A stretch of 64,000 bases of DNA from Vibrio hepatarius (GCF_001274785.1 NZ_LHPI01000001.1:434001-498000), one strand, 5' to 3'. Numbered from the stretch's first letter, positions 7,481 through 17,076 are shown. Numbers and translations are program-made. The notes: generated by a model not told the origin, from the sequence alone.

Positions 7481-8956
7481 TTAGCTTTTGGCTTCAACCA
7501 GCTCAGCGTCGGTTGTTTGTTTTGCTGATTCCAGCATCTTGCGAATCACGAACGATGAGGCAAAAGCGATCACAACCATAACCACAGCGAGAACAGTCAG
7601 CAGTTGGAAGTAGTCGCCGTACACGTTCTTGACGATGTCTTGAGTGATTTCCTGGCCTTTCTCAAGCGCAATAGACGTAGAGAATACCGCACCCACGATA
7701 CCACTAAGCGCCATAGCAACAGAGAAGAGTGAAACCGAGAAGCCTTCGATGTGTTTTGGCGCGACAGATAGGATAAACGCCACTACTAAGCTACCAACGA
7801 TCACTTCCGCAAATGCTTGGAAGAAGTGAATCGCTAAGAAGATTTCAGGGCGGATTACAACATCTGTTCCAATGTTTGTCACTGCCATCGTGAGAATACC
7901 AAACGCAATCGCAGTGAGAATAAAGGCGAAGCCGATCTTGGTTGCTGTAGAGAAGTTAATACCTTTCTTTTCTAATGAAGAAAACGTCATCGCTAAGACA
8001 GGGCCAGCGACAATACACCAAAGTGGGTTCATCGCCATTGATGCTTCTGGTGCGATAGGGATCAGGTTAAATAAGTCACCACGCATGGTATTGATAGTTA
8101 CCATGGTCATTGATGTCATCATCTGACCGTAGTACACAAAGAAGCATGTGGTCAGCACTGTCATGATCAAAATAGTTCCCATTTTGAGTGCATCTGACTT
8201 GCCCGATTTAAACATTAAGCTGATGAAGTACAGAATCGCAGCTGCGCCAATCGCGTATACGATGTTTTGTCCGATCGCCATGTTAGAGAACATGAAAAAT
8301 ACCAGACCAACCATTGCGACAGAAAGTGACAAAAATGCAGTCCAGTTTTTAACACTGACAGGCTTTTGATCAATATCTGCACCTACGCCCACAAGTTGTT
8401 TGTTAAAGATAACGAGAGTGATGAACGCCAAACCCGCCATCGCAGCAGAAAGCATGAAGCTACCATGGAACCCGATCACTAGCACGAACATTGGGAACAA
8501 GTACTGACCTAACAGCGCTCCCACGTTGTTTACAGAGTAATTTACAGGGTAGCCGTTCTCGAAGTCTTCTTCAGAAGCAAAGGTACGTTTGTAAAGACTT
8601 GGGTATGAAGGAGACATTAGGCCACGAGCGTAACTGGCTAGAGCGATACCAACCAAACTTAGTGGAACGTTAGTCGTTGATGCACCAAGTACAAGGAGGG
8701 TATATCCAGTTGCGAATGTACCGTATGCGATGGTGAGTGAGCGATAGGCGCCCAAGAACTTGTCGGTAATAAAGCCGCCTGCAATCGCAAAAAGTGGTCC
8801 TATTGATGAAAATGCGCCGACAACCATCATGGTATCTGCCTCGCTATACCCTAAATCTTCTAAGAAGAAACGAGTCAAAATAACCATCACACCATAGAAG
8901 GATAGGCCAAACATTGCTTGGCAGAACATCATGGATTTATTGAGTTTATTCCACAT
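7481..8956 (-). CDS. Proton-dependent oligopeptide transporter (POT/PTR family MFS)
   Basis: This 491-residue inner-membrane protein has 12-14 hydrophobic helices of the major facilitator fold. The region GPLFAIAGGFITDKFLGAYRSL near residues 53-72 corresponds to the conserved FxxxGGxxaDrxlG signature of POT peptide symporters, and the family's second signature region is around GNxF-like segments in the C-terminal half. It would import di- or tripeptides with protons. The ATG follows GAGG. It is a single gene, convergent with the DUF3316 gene and divergent from the FAD oxidoreductase gene. Confidence 0.85.
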   Translation of the reverse strand: MWNKLNKSMMFCQAMFGLSFYGVMVILTRFFLEDLGYSEADTMMVVGAFSSIGPLFAIAGGFITDKFLGAYRSLTIAYGTFATGYTLLVLGASTTNVPLSLVGIALASYARGLMSPSYPSLYKRTFASEEDFENGYPVNYSVNNVGALLGQYLFPMFVLVIGFHGSFMLSAAMAGLAFITLVIFNKQLVGVGADIDQKPVSVKNWTAFLSLSVAMVGLVFFMFSNMAIGQNIVYAIGAAAILYFISLMFKSGKSDALKMGTILIMTVLTTCFFVYYGQMMTSMTMVTINTMRGDLFNLIPIAPEASMAMNPLWCIVAGPVLAMTFSSLEKKGINFSTATKIGFAFILTAIAFGILTMAVTNIGTDVVIRPEIFLAIHFFQAFAEVIVGSLVVAFILSVAPKHIEGFSVSLFSVAMALSGIVGAVFSTSIALEKGQEITQDIVKNVYGDYFQLLTVLAVVMVVIAFASSFVIRKMLESAKQTTDAELVEAKS

Positions 8957-9241
8957 AACAGCCTCTCATTTGGTTTTTTAGTAGGATTAAAAACCAATCA
9001 ATTGTTAATTTTTGGTATGTAATAAATTGAAACAATTATCGCGGATAACCGGTTTTATGCACGATTTTTTATTAATTTCGGATAAATTTTTGTAATGGAA
9101 TTGATCCAAAACGATTGCGTAGCACATAAAAGCCCACTTTTGCTGATATATGTGAGCAGGTAATAACTGACTAGTTGAATATCCGCGTTAGGAATTCTTA
9201 CGCAAACCGTTAGATATCCTCGCTATGGTAAGGAGAGCAAG

Positions 9242-10681
9242 TTGGCTAAAGTGAATAAAACGATCACTGAGAGCATTATTATGAAATCTCGACCTTCCTA
9301 CTGGTTTAAACAGGCATTAGAAACTGAAGTGTCCTCGCAGTCGCTTCCACTCAAAGGGCAAATCGACGCTGATATCGCGGTTGTTGGTGGTGGGTACACT
9401 GGATTGTGGAGTGCAATCCTCATAAAGCAACAAGCGCCTGAAAAGAAAGTCGTAATCTTAGAAAAAGGCTTATGTGGCAGCGGTGCATCGGGTGCGAATG
9501 GTGGTTGTATGCTGACTTGGTCAACTAAGTTTCCAACCTTAAAGCGCCTGTTTGGCGAACAACAAGCAGCGTGGCTAGTTCAACAATCTGAGCAAGCCAT
9601 TTACGAAATTGATGAGTTTTGCCGTGATAAGCGGATAGACGCCGAGCTTTGCCTCAATGGCACTTACTACACGGCCACCAATTCGGCACAGCAAGGCACT
9701 ATGGCGCCAGTCATTAGTGAACTTAAAAAGCACAACATCAACAGTTGGTCTAAATGCCGTGATCAAGACATTGCTGAGCTAGCGGGTTCACAACAGCATG
9801 TTGAAGGGTATTTTTCTCCTGCTGCTGCCAGTGTTCAACCCGCACTGCTAGTGCGTGGACTTAGACGTGTCGCTTTAGAAATCGGTGTCGAAATCTATGA
9901 ACATACCCCAATGACAAAGCTGGACTTCGGTCAGCCCGCTACCGTTCATACTCCACTTGGCAAAGTGAGCGCAAAGAAAGTAGTGCTCGCACTGAATGCG
10001 TGGATGGTTGAACACTTTAAACAGTTTAAACGCAGTATTGTGGTTGTTTCATCGGATATGGTCATCACCAAGCCGATTCCAGAGTTGCTCAAAAAACATG
10101 GTCCAAAGCAAGGCGCAACAGTAGTGGATTCGAGAATTTTTGTTCATTACTACCGCGATACTAAGGACGGGCGCATCATGTTAGGCAAAGGTGGAAACCA
10201 CTTTTCGTTTGGCAATAAAGTTGATCCGATGTTTAACCGTCAAACACGTTATCTGGACTTACTCAGTCAATCGTTTCAAAAACTCTTTCCTCAACTGAAA
10301 GTCGGTGAGTTTGCATACAGTTGGACGGGAGGCTCTGATCGCTCGGCCACTGGCTTACCATTCTTCGGTAACCTACAAGAGCAACAAAATATAGTGTATG
10401 GCTTTGGCTATTCGGGCAATGGCGTGGCGCAAACCCGCATCGGAGGTAAAATTCTCTCTTCAATGGCATTGGATTTAGATAATGAGTGGACGCAATGTGG
10501 ATTGGCAAAAGGCCCTTTAGGTACGTTTCCGCCGGAACCATTTAGGTGGATGGGAGCAATGCTGGTGCGAAATGCCGTACGTCGTAAAGAAGCGGCGGAA
10601 GATCGCGAAGAGCCGCCTTTAATACTGGATAAATGGTTGGCGAAACTAGCCGGTGCTGCGGGCAAAGCCGACAAAATGTAG
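9242..10681 (+). CDS. FAD-dependent amine/amino-acid oxidoreductase (DAO family)
   Basis: This 479-residue flavoprotein of the glycine/D-amino-acid oxidase fold binds FAD through IAVVGGGYTGLWSAI (the GxGxxG dinucleotide motif, about residues 46-60) ending in VVILEKGLCGSGASGANGG. The C-terminal FAD contact is in YSWTGGSDRSATGLPFFG and YGFGYSGNGVAQTRIGG. Relatives oxidise gamma-glutamylputrescine or other secondary amines; the substrate here is unknown. A TTG start at 9242 is chosen because AAGGAGAG lies 6 bp upstream. An internal ATG at 9281 is an alternative. The next gene, a GcvA-like regulator, begins 59 bp downstream and probably controls amino-acid catabolism with it. Confidence 0.85.
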   Translation: MAKVNKTITESIIMKSRPSYWFKQALETEVSSQSLPLKGQIDADIAVVGGGYTGLWSAILIKQQAPEKKVVILEKGLCGSGASGANGGCMLTWSTKFPTLKRLFGEQQAAWLVQQSEQAIYEIDEFCRDKRIDAELCLNGTYYTATNSAQQGTMAPVISELKKHNINSWSKCRDQDIAELAGSQQHVEGYFSPAAASVQPALLVRGLRRVALEIGVEIYEHTPMTKLDFGQPATVHTPLGKVSAKKVVLALNAWMVEHFKQFKRSIVVVSSDMVITKPIPELLKKHGPKQGATVVDSRIFVHYYRDTKDGRIMLGKGGNHFSFGNKVDPMFNRQTRYLDLLSQSFQKLFPQLKVGEFAYSWTGGSDRSATGLPFFGNLQEQQNIVYGFGYSGNGVAQTRIGGKILSSMALDLDNEWTQCGLAKGPLGTFPPEPFRWMGAMLVRNAVRRKEAAEDREEPPLILDKWLAKLAGAAGKADKM

Positions 10682-10740
10682 CTCAATCATATTGCTGTAA
10701 TATAGACAAAGCACTTTTAGCATTTTAACTGTGCCCTAGT

Positions 10741-11619
10741 ATGAGATTCCTACCGCCACTTAACGCGTTGCGCGCATTCGAAGCCGCTGCGCGTCACCAA
10801 AGCTTAACGAAAGCGGCTGAAGAGCTAAATGTCACCAGAGCAGCGGTTAGCCAGCAGGTAAAGCAACTAGAAGGCTATCTCAATGCCGTGTTGTTTGAAC
10901 GTACTGGCGCTAAGCTGTCGCTGACAGAAGATGCTAAATATTATCTGCCGCTACTTACCCATACTTTTTCCTGCTTGTCGGCGGGAACCGCGCAACTTTT
11001 TGAGCGAGATAGGCGTGACACGGTCAGCCTGAACATCGCGCAGAGTTTTTGTGCTCAGTGGTTGATACCAAAGTTAGCAGACTTTCGTTGTCATCACCCT
11101 GATATCGATTTAAAGGTCTCTACCACGTCGAATGCCTTTCCAAACGGCAGTATGACCACGGATATTGAAATCGTGAATGGAATTGGTCATCCACTTCCGC
11201 ACAACGCGTTGCGTCTTGTGGACGAGTCTTGGTTGGTGGTTGCAAAACCTGACTACTTGACTGGGAAACATGTCACTTTAGAGGATATTGTTGCGGCGGA
11301 AAAAATTGCCACATCGGGTTACAGTCAAGGTTGGGAGCAATGGTTTGAAGCGCAGGGCTACGTCGGTCGATTTAATAAGCCATGCTTGCAGTTTGACCAT
11401 TCACTCCTGGCAATTGATGCGGCAATACACGGCTTAGGTCTATTACTGGTGAAAGATATTTTGGTTCAAAAGCACTTAACCCAAGGCAGCCTTGCACAAT
11501 TATGGCAACAAAAAGTGCCCACAGAAGGAGGGCACTTTTTGATTAACCATCAGCCGCATAAAGCGAGTGCGGTATGCTTTGTGAAATGGTTACAGCTGCA
11601 ACTCACACCGCAAGAATGA
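10741..11619 (+). CDS. LysR-family regulator, GcvA-like
   Basis: This 292-residue regulator has the LysR helix-turn-helix at residues 4-63 (LNALRAFEAAARHQSLTKAA, then VTRAAVSQQVKQLE), with a periplasmic-binding-like effector domain behind it. The start MRFLPPLNALRAFEAA is typical of the GcvA/AmpR subgroup. It follows the FAD oxidoreductase in the same direction and its stop codon almost touches that of serine dehydratase. It may regulate either neighbour; LysR regulators usually act on a divergent gene, which is absent here. Confidence 0.85.
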   Translation: MRFLPPLNALRAFEAAARHQSLTKAAEELNVTRAAVSQQVKQLEGYLNAVLFERTGAKLSLTEDAKYYLPLLTHTFSCLSAGTAQLFERDRRDTVSLNIAQSFCAQWLIPKLADFRCHHPDIDLKVSTTSNAFPNGSMTTDIEIVNGIGHPLPHNALRLVDESWLVVAKPDYLTGKHVTLEDIVAAEKIATSGYSQGWEQWFEAQGYVGRFNKPCLQFDHSLLAIDAAIHGLGLLLVKDILVQKHLTQGSLAQLWQQKVPTEGGHFLINHQPHKASAVCFVKWLQLQLTPQE

Positions 11620-11620
11620 C

Positions 11621-12991
11621 TTATTCACACGGTGGCGCCATGTGGATCACCGCTAGGCCACCTAATGATGTCTCGCGATACTTTTTGTTCATGTCTTTGC
11701 CTGTTTGATACATGGTCTCGATGACCTTATCGAGTGAGATCAAACATTTGCTGGTGCGTTTTAAGGCCATACGTGATGCGTTGATCGCTTTCATTGCGCC
11801 CATCGCATTGCGTTCGATACAAGGTACTTGAACTAAGCCACCGATTGGGTCACAAGTCATGCCCAGCGAGTGTTCCATAGCAATCTCAGCAGCGATACAG
11901 ATTTGCTCGTTGCTGCCGCCGCGTAGAGCGGTCAAACCCGCCGCTGCCATTGATGAGGAGACGCCAATCTCACCCTGGCAACCCACTTCAGCACCCGAGA
12001 TAGACGCGTTGGTTTTGTAGAGAATCCCGATCGCCCCAGCGACAGCGAGGAAGTCTTTGATCTGTTTTAAATCCAGCTCTTTGATGAAACGGTGGTAGTA
12101 CATCAGCACGGCTGGTATCACGCCTGCTGCACCGTTGGTTGGAGAGGTCACTACCTGTCCGCCTGCGGCATTTTCTTCGCTGACAGAGAACGCAAATAGG
12201 TTAATCCAGTCCATGATCTCCATCGGGTCGTTTTCTATCGCTGCGTTAGCCTCAAGCTTTTTCAATAAGTTAGGAGCACGTCGCGTGACATTTAATCCAC
12301 CTTCAAGAATGCCTTCGGTTTCAAAGCCGCGCTGCATACAAAGTGACATGACTTTCCAAATCTGCTCAGCTTTACGATCGATTTCATCTTGGGTATTAAA
12401 GCTCAGTTCGTTTTGTAGAATCATTCCACCCAAGCTGTAGCCGTGCTTTTCCGCTGCAGCGAGCATGTCATCGGCACTTTTAAACGGGAAAGGAACGCTG
12501 ACGGGCTCTTCCTCGCTACCGTGTTCAAGCTCTTTTGCTGTTGCGATAAAGCCTCCACCAATTGAATAATATGTCTCTTTCGCCAGTTCTTTGCCTGACG
12601 CATCAAACGCGGTAATTTGCATTCCGTTTTCGTGCAGGGGAAGATTTTCACTATGGAACAGCAAGTCGCTGGCGTACAAAAACTCGATGTTATGTCCACA
12701 TGGTAGCGTGAGTCCTTGTCCATCTAGCACGTTTTGTAGCGCTTGCTTGGCGCTGGTCATTTTGATCGTGTCGGGCTTGTTTCCCATCAAGCCAAGAATG
12801 ACGGCACGATCTGTGTGGTGGCCTTTACCCGTCAAAGATAAAGAACCATACAAATCAACTTGAACGCGCGTAACTTGGCTCATGGCTGGAGCAAGTTGTT
12901 GAGTAAAATGATACCCTGCAATCATAGGGCCATTGGTGTGTGAGCTGGAAGGACCGACTCCCACTTTGAAAATATCAAAGATTGACAGCAT
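11621..12991 (-). CDS. sdaA: L-serine ammonia-lyase, iron-sulfur dependent, single chain
   Basis: This 456-residue cytoplasmic enzyme deaminates L-serine to pyruvate and ammonia. It starts MLSIFDIFKVGVGPSSSHT, the hallmark of the beta domain. The alpha domain holds the [4Fe-4S] ligand cysteines in GCQGEIGVSSSMAAAGL and MTCDPIGGLVQVPC. Length matches the E. coli SdaA/SdaB class of about 455 residues. The start is preceded by AGGAAAG. A 19-bp perfect dyad at 13053-13071 lies upstream between this gene and the divergent DUF218 gene and is a candidate operator. Confidence 0.95.
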   Translation of the reverse strand: MLSIFDIFKVGVGPSSSHTNGPMIAGYHFTQQLAPAMSQVTRVQVDLYGSLSLTGKGHHTDRAVILGLMGNKPDTIKMTSAKQALQNVLDGQGLTLPCGHNIEFLYASDLLFHSENLPLHENGMQITAFDASGKELAKETYYSIGGGFIATAKELEHGSEEEPVSVPFPFKSADDMLAAAEKHGYSLGGMILQNELSFNTQDEIDRKAEQIWKVMSLCMQRGFETEGILEGGLNVTRRAPNLLKKLEANAAIENDPMEIMDWINLFAFSVSEENAAGGQVVTSPTNGAAGVIPAVLMYYHRFIKELDLKQIKDFLAVAGAIGILYKTNASISGAEVGCQGEIGVSSSMAAAGLTALRGGSNEQICIAAEIAMEHSLGMTCDPIGGLVQVPCIERNAMGAMKAINASRMALKRTSKCLISLDKVIETMYQTGKDMNKKYRETSLGGLAVIHMAPPCE

Positions 12992-13052
12992 TGACTTCTT
13001 TCCTACGTTATCGACATGCGTAATGGCCTGTTGGTCAGGCTCTCTTAATAAT

Positions 13053-13071
13053 AGTTAACATACTGTTAACT
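13053..13071. promoter_or_regulatory. Perfect 8-3-8 palindrome between sdaA and the DUF218 gene
   Basis: AGTTAACA-TAC-TGTTAACT is a perfect inverted repeat, 61 bp from the sdaA start and 60 bp from the start of the divergent gene. Its midpoint position and symmetry suggest an operator of a dimeric regulator. The regulator is not identified. Confidence 0.55.
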
Positions 13072-13131
13072 CGGTTTAAGCTACAGACAAAAGTTGATTT
13101 TGTACAGCTATCTTTGAATAGGAGTTCGTAA

Positions 13132-13989
13132 TTGAGAAGTGGCAATAAAGAGTGTATTCGCGATGTCATTCTGGTTCTTGGCAAAAGATTACAAAACAAC
13201 GCATTGACGGCGGAAGGGCGTTCACGAGTGGAGGCGTTACCAGCTTTCCTCGCACGTTTTAGCACAGCGACTAGTGTTTTGGTGTTTTGTGGCGGCGTGA
13301 CCAAAGGACAAACGCTCTCCGAAGCCTCGGCGATGTATCAGTACTACCAACAGCTTAATACCCACACTTCTCAGTCATCTTATAAAACACTGCTTGAAGA
13401 TCAGTCACTCAATACCATTGAAAATATCCACAATGCCGCACACAAACTGATTTCTAGTGGTTTATTGCAGCAAGGGCAGCGAGTTAATGCGGTATTTGTC
13501 AGCAATGACTACCACCTACAACGCATCTTTCAAATCCAAGAATTAATGGATGAGCAAGGTTTATTGCGAGTGTTGCTGGAGAAGTGTCAGCAAGCGGGGC
13601 TACACGTTTCGATTTCGACTGATGTTCAACATCACTGTAGCGTGCCTTATCCGCACGCTAACCAAGCTGGGCAGGTATTCCTCGCGCTCGATGAGTTGAC
13701 TGTGTTTCGGGTTTTCTTAGAGGGTGTGGTAAGAGGCGTTTACTTCCCTATTCAGCAAGGACTTTTACACCAAGTGACTCAAACCGCTCAGCGGTCGATG
13801 TCTGTATTGACTGCGCTTATCCAAGAACCAAAGTTGGTTCATAGACTAGAAGTGATGCAAAAGGTGATAGAGAGCGTTGATGAGACGTGTTCTAAGCAGA
13901 GGGTCACAGAGTATTTAGCGCAGTTTCACCAAGAACTGACCACCTTGAATCGTCAATTGGACCCAGAGGTGGTCACTCAAGCACACTAA
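13132..13989 (+). CDS. DUF218 (YdcF/SanA/ElyC-like) protein
   Basis: This 285-residue protein carries a DUF218 domain in its first two thirds. DVILVLGKRL (residues 8-17) is the domain's opening strand, SSVLVFCGGV-like VLVFCGGVTKGQTLSEA the glycine motif, and NAVFVSNDYHLQRI the conserved SxxYHxxR-type motif. DUF218 proteins act in envelope homeostasis (SanA, ElyC) or are uncharacterised (YdcF). There is no N-terminal membrane helix, so it resembles cytoplasmic YdcF more than SanA. It starts with TTG seven bases after AGGAG at 13120-13124. It is convergent with the DUF333 lipoprotein gene, with no gap. Confidence 0.78.
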   Translation: MRSGNKECIRDVILVLGKRLQNNALTAEGRSRVEALPAFLARFSTATSVLVFCGGVTKGQTLSEASAMYQYYQQLNTHTSQSSYKTLLEDQSLNTIENIHNAAHKLISSGLLQQGQRVNAVFVSNDYHLQRIFQIQELMDEQGLLRVLLEKCQQAGLHVSISTDVQHHCSVPYPHANQAGQVFLALDELTVFRVFLEGVVRGVYFPIQQGLLHQVTQTAQRSMSVLTALIQEPKLVHRLEVMQKVIESVDETCSKQRVTEYLAQFHQELTTLNRQLDPEVVTQAH

Positions 13990-14256
13990 TTACTGCTTAG
14001 GATTGCCTTCTTCATCGTGGTTGTTGCGGTAGTATTCCCACTGTTCGGTGCGGTCTTCATCAGAGAATACGCAGTAAGTCACTCGCATCTCGTTTTCATT
14101 CACCGTTTCCAACTCACCACCTTGCTGAACACAGTAGACAGAGGCTGGGTTAGCCACAGACTGGTAGTCTTTTACTTCGTATTCATCCGGTTCACTTGAA
14201 CATCCCGCCAACAACACCGCGCCAGCAATTGCGCAGAAAATAGGTGTTCTTTTCAT
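13990..14256 (-). CDS. DUF333-containing lipoprotein
   Basis: This 88-residue protein begins MKRTPIFCAIAGAVLLAGC with a lipobox LAGC at residues 16-19, so it is lipidated and membrane-anchored. NPASVYCVQQGGELE is the DUF333 core found in small hemolysin-like or stress-related lipoproteins (YoaF type). The longer reading upstream is discarded because ACGGAGAAAT precedes the ATG at 14254-14256 and the lipobox then lies at the right distance. Function unknown. Confidence 0.82.
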   Translation of the reverse strand: MKRTPIFCAIAGAVLLAGCSSEPDEYEVKDYQSVANPASVYCVQQGGELETVNENEMRVTYCVFSDEDRTEQWEYYRNNHDEEGNPKQ

Positions 14257-14448
14257 TATTATTTCTCCGTTAAGGGTCAAACACTTAATTGCAGTATAGG
14301 GGAGAGTGAATAAGTTTTGTTTGGCGCTTGTCAAAAGCGTTAGCTAAAGCAGAAATTAAAAATGAGATTAGTGCGTTTTGGTGGGATTTGTATTAGCTGC
14401 TCCATTTTATAAAAACCGAGCAGCTGATTACATGGTAAGCAACGCGAG

Positions 14449-15465
14449 TTACGCTGGCATCACTTTGTTTCGGCCAAGGTTTTTGGCCTCATAAAGCATA
14501 TCGTCTGCTCGTTCAATCAGAGCTTCCGGCCCTTCTCCAGGCTGAAGCTCTGCAACACCGAAAGAAGCAGTAATGTTCGCAACCTGTTTGCCAGTGCGGC
14601 GGTCTTTGATGGTCAGTTTCTCTATCGAACGGCGCAGGTTTTCTGCGAAGTTGCAGGCAACCTGCAGTGGTTTGTTCGGTACGATAAGAGCAAACTCTTC
14701 ACCGCCAAAGCGATAAGCATGGATACCGTCTCGGGAACTGAGTTGTAAACGTCTCGCGATGCCCTTAATAACCGAATCACCAAACAGATGGCCGTAATTG
14801 TCATTAAAGCTCTTAAAGTTATCAACGTCGGTTAGAACCAAGCTCAAGCTGCGACCAGAGTTACATAAGGTGCGAAGGTCTGCATCGAATGACTGACGGT
14901 TATATAAGCTCGTCAGGTTATCGAACAATGCATCTTTCTGAACGTCTGCAAGTTGCTGCTTCAGACGCTGGATTTCTTCACTTGCGTTCTCTAGCTGGTT
15001 GTTGAGGAACTTGGTGGAGTGGCGAATCTCTTTAGATTCATCGACCAGTTGTCGAACGACTTTCATCACTTCTTCAAGCGACATGTTTTCGTCTTCAACT
15101 TTTTCTATGTCTTTGAAGCTTTTGTCGATCATTTCTGAGAACTGCGAAGTGTCGACTAAAGTGTCTGCCATTGTGGACGCGACTTGACCAACCAAAAGCT
15201 CGATATTTGAGCGCAAATCTTTGATGTTGGTATCTGCTCGTTTTGCTACGTAATTGCTGTAAAGCTGAGCGCCGGCTGCAGGTGGACATACGCCATACAA
15301 GTCGAGCACTTCATCAAGGTCTCGAGTCAGTTGAGGAATGGCATTATCGACATAGGTATACCACAAAGCGTAATTAGCCGGGGTCGCTGCTACGTGGTGC
15401 TTCATCATAAGAGGAACCGCTTTTTTTAGATTTGCAGTCGATCTCTTGTAATCATCATCTGTCAT
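14449..15465 (-). CDS. Diguanylate cyclase (GGDEF domain)
   Basis: This 338-residue cytoplasmic protein makes cyclic di-GMP. The first 165 residues are helical with no membrane segment, ending in a coiled coil (LENASEEIQRLKQQLADVQ). The GGDEF domain follows (about 175-338), with DNLTSLYNRQSFD, LVLTDVDNFKSFNDNYGH and the active-site GGEEF at residues 254-258. The product-inhibition I-site RxxD normally five residues before GG is missing here (the segment is RDGIHAYRFGG), so allosteric inhibition through that site is unlikely. It is a single gene, upstream in the same direction as but distant from CheV. Confidence 0.93.
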   Translation of the reverse strand: MTDDDYKRSTANLKKAVPLMMKHHVAATPANYALWYTYVDNAIPQLTRDLDEVLDLYGVCPPAAGAQLYSNYVAKRADTNIKDLRSNIELLVGQVASTMADTLVDTSQFSEMIDKSFKDIEKVEDENMSLEEVMKVVRQLVDESKEIRHSTKFLNNQLENASEEIQRLKQQLADVQKDALFDNLTSLYNRQSFDADLRTLCNSGRSLSLVLTDVDNFKSFNDNYGHLFGDSVIKGIARRLQLSSRDGIHAYRFGGEEFALIVPNKPLQVACNFAENLRRSIEKLTIKDRRTGKQVANITASFGVAELQPGEGPEALIERADDMLYEAKNLGRNKVMPA

Positions 15466-15656
15466 TCTGAATAAGAGTTAAGTTAGAAGTGAAATCGCAA
15501 TAAGGTTAGCTGATTTATCAGCTAGTTGCTTGATTTGATATCAATAAAATAGACGCTAACGACGTTATTTGTCAGTGTTAAAACTCAAAAATGAGACTTT
15601 CTACCGAGTAGAGTTAAAACCGCTAGCAACGAAGCCAGCGGCTTTGAGAGGTAAGA

Positions 15657-16592
15657 CTAGACGTCGACATCGATATGTTCAGTAACACAGCCTGTTTCAA
15701 GTTTGGCCGCACCGCGCAACATGGCTTTGATTAAATCACCGGCATTAAACTTCTCAAGTGCTTCATGCGCACCAACTTGCTTAGCTCGTTCAACACATAT
15801 CTCGCTCGATAATGAAGTGTGCAGAATGATATAGGCATTGCTCAGTCCACCGTCACTTTGTATTTCGAACGACAGTTCATAACCGTCTAACCCAGGCATT
15901 TCAATATCGCTGACCAGAAGGTTAACCGGATTGCCCTGCGCGGCTTCGCTTCGCATTAGGTCGAGTGCTTCTAGGCCGTTATTACACACCTGATACGGAA
16001 TATTAATACTATCTAGTGCATCAGAAAGCTGTTTACGTGCAATAGACGAGTCATCGACCAACAGTATGTTCAGTGCTTTAAGTCGTTCGCGCTCGATGTC
16101 CGTCAGCATTGGGATATAAGTTGTTTCGTATTGCGGGTAGATCTTCGACAGTAATAATTCAACATCTAGCATCTGAACGATCTTATCGTTGTAGCGTGTA
16201 ATACCAGTGACAAAAACGTTGCTGCCAGTCGACTTCGGCGCGGATTCAATACTCTTCCAGTCACAGTCGATGATCTTCTCAATCGAGCGCACCATAAAGG
16301 CTACAACGGTACGTAAGCAATCAGTCACTATGAGATAGCACGACTGATACTCCTCTGGCTGAATGGGCCTAAAACCAATCGCTGCCGGCATATTAATTAC
16401 CGGGATGGTTTTATTCCTGAGCGTAATGGTACCGACGACATGGTGGTGTGAGTAGGGGATCTGAGTCGTAGGTTGGAACGGGACAATCTCTCGTACCTTG
16501 AGCGTGCCGATTGCGAACAATTGCTTGTTAGATGTTAGTGTAAACATCAACATACCTTGCGATTGATTTGCTTTGCTTGCGATCTTAGCCAT
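15657..16592 (-). CDS. CheV-type chemotaxis coupling protein (CheW plus receiver domain)
   Basis: This 311-residue protein fuses an N-terminal CheW domain (about residues 15-160; FAIGTLKVREIVPF and TLRNKTIPVINMPAAIGF) to a C-terminal receiver domain (about 170-300). The phosphorylatable aspartate is in LLVSDIEMPGLDGYE, with the acidic pair in ILLVDDSSIARKQL and the switch Thr/Ser in ILHTSLS. CheV couples receptors to CheA and acts in adaptation. The ATG at 16590-16592 (MAKIASKANQS) is preferred to a GTG six codons upstream, because GAGA lies seven bases before it. The two chemoreceptors at the right of this window are natural partners of such couplers. Confidence 0.92.
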   Translation of the reverse strand: MAKIASKANQSQGMLMFTLTSNKQLFAIGTLKVREIVPFQPTTQIPYSHHHVVGTITLRNKTIPVINMPAAIGFRPIQPEEYQSCYLIVTDCLRTVVAFMVRSIEKIIDCDWKSIESAPKSTGSNVFVTGITRYNDKIVQMLDVELLLSKIYPQYETTYIPMLTDIERERLKALNILLVDDSSIARKQLSDALDSINIPYQVCNNGLEALDLMRSEAAQGNPVNLLVSDIEMPGLDGYELSFEIQSDGGLSNAYIILHTSLSSEICVERAKQVGAHEALEKFNAGDLIKAMLRGAAKLETGCVTEHIDVDV

Positions 16593-16794
16593 GAAAATTC
16601 TCGTGTGCACAAAAGTTGTGGGTTTTATTAGATAGTAATGTATTTAACGACTTGTTCAATGAAGAAGCGAGAAATTCGATGCTGAATGAGCGCTTAATCG
16701 CCTTTTAGTGTATGCCATCCTACATTGAAGGGTGAATATACGCATTGAATTCGCTACAATCGCGCCGATTAATATAGGTACCAAAGGCAATACT

Positions 16795-17076
16795 ATGGCG
16801 AATACCGCAGCAGCACTTCATATCCTTGTGAAGCATAAAGAGCAGGCAGAAGACATCATCAAGCAGTTGAAAAAAGGCGCGAAGTTTCAAACGCTGGCAA
16901 AAAAATATTCAACTTGTCCGTCTGGCAAACGTGGCGGCGACCTAGGCGAATTCAAACGCGGTCAAATGGTGCCTCAATTTGATAAAGTTTGTTTTTCTGG
17001 TGAAACACTGGTCCCGCATTTGGTAAAAACTAAGTTCGGTTGGCATGTGGTGAAAGTTCTATATCGTATTCCCTGA
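16795..17076 (+). CDS. ppiC: Parvulin-type peptidyl-prolyl isomerase, 3' end replaced by the island
   Basis: This 93-residue single-domain parvulin ([54 protein letters not shown]) catalyses proline cis-trans isomerisation in the cytoplasm. The length equals E. coli PpiC. Its last residues are KVLYRIP, whereas the displaced original tail at 24142-24162 reads KVLYRT-stop. The element integrated inside the last codons and supplied a new stop, so the protein remains intact apart from its last residues. The ATG at 16795 is chosen over an upstream start because it gives the family N terminus [11 protein letters not shown]. Confidence 0.92.
   Translation: MANTAAALHILVKHKEQAEDIIKQLKKGAKFQTLAKKYSTCPSGKRGGDLGEFKRGQMVPQFDKVCFSGETLVPHLVKTKFGWHVVKVLYRIP
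17053..17067 (+). other. attL: left junction of the island inside ppiC
   Basis: AAA GTT CTA TAT CGT (K V L Y R) is shared with attR at 24142-24156 except for three third-position differences. The identical blocks are AAAGT, CT and TATCG; the crossover must lie in one of them. Confidence 0.75.

Noticed and set aside
12135..12440. 101-residue ORF antisense to sdaA
   Set aside because: sdaA is continuous and has its Fe-S motifs here; the plus-strand frame has no similarity.
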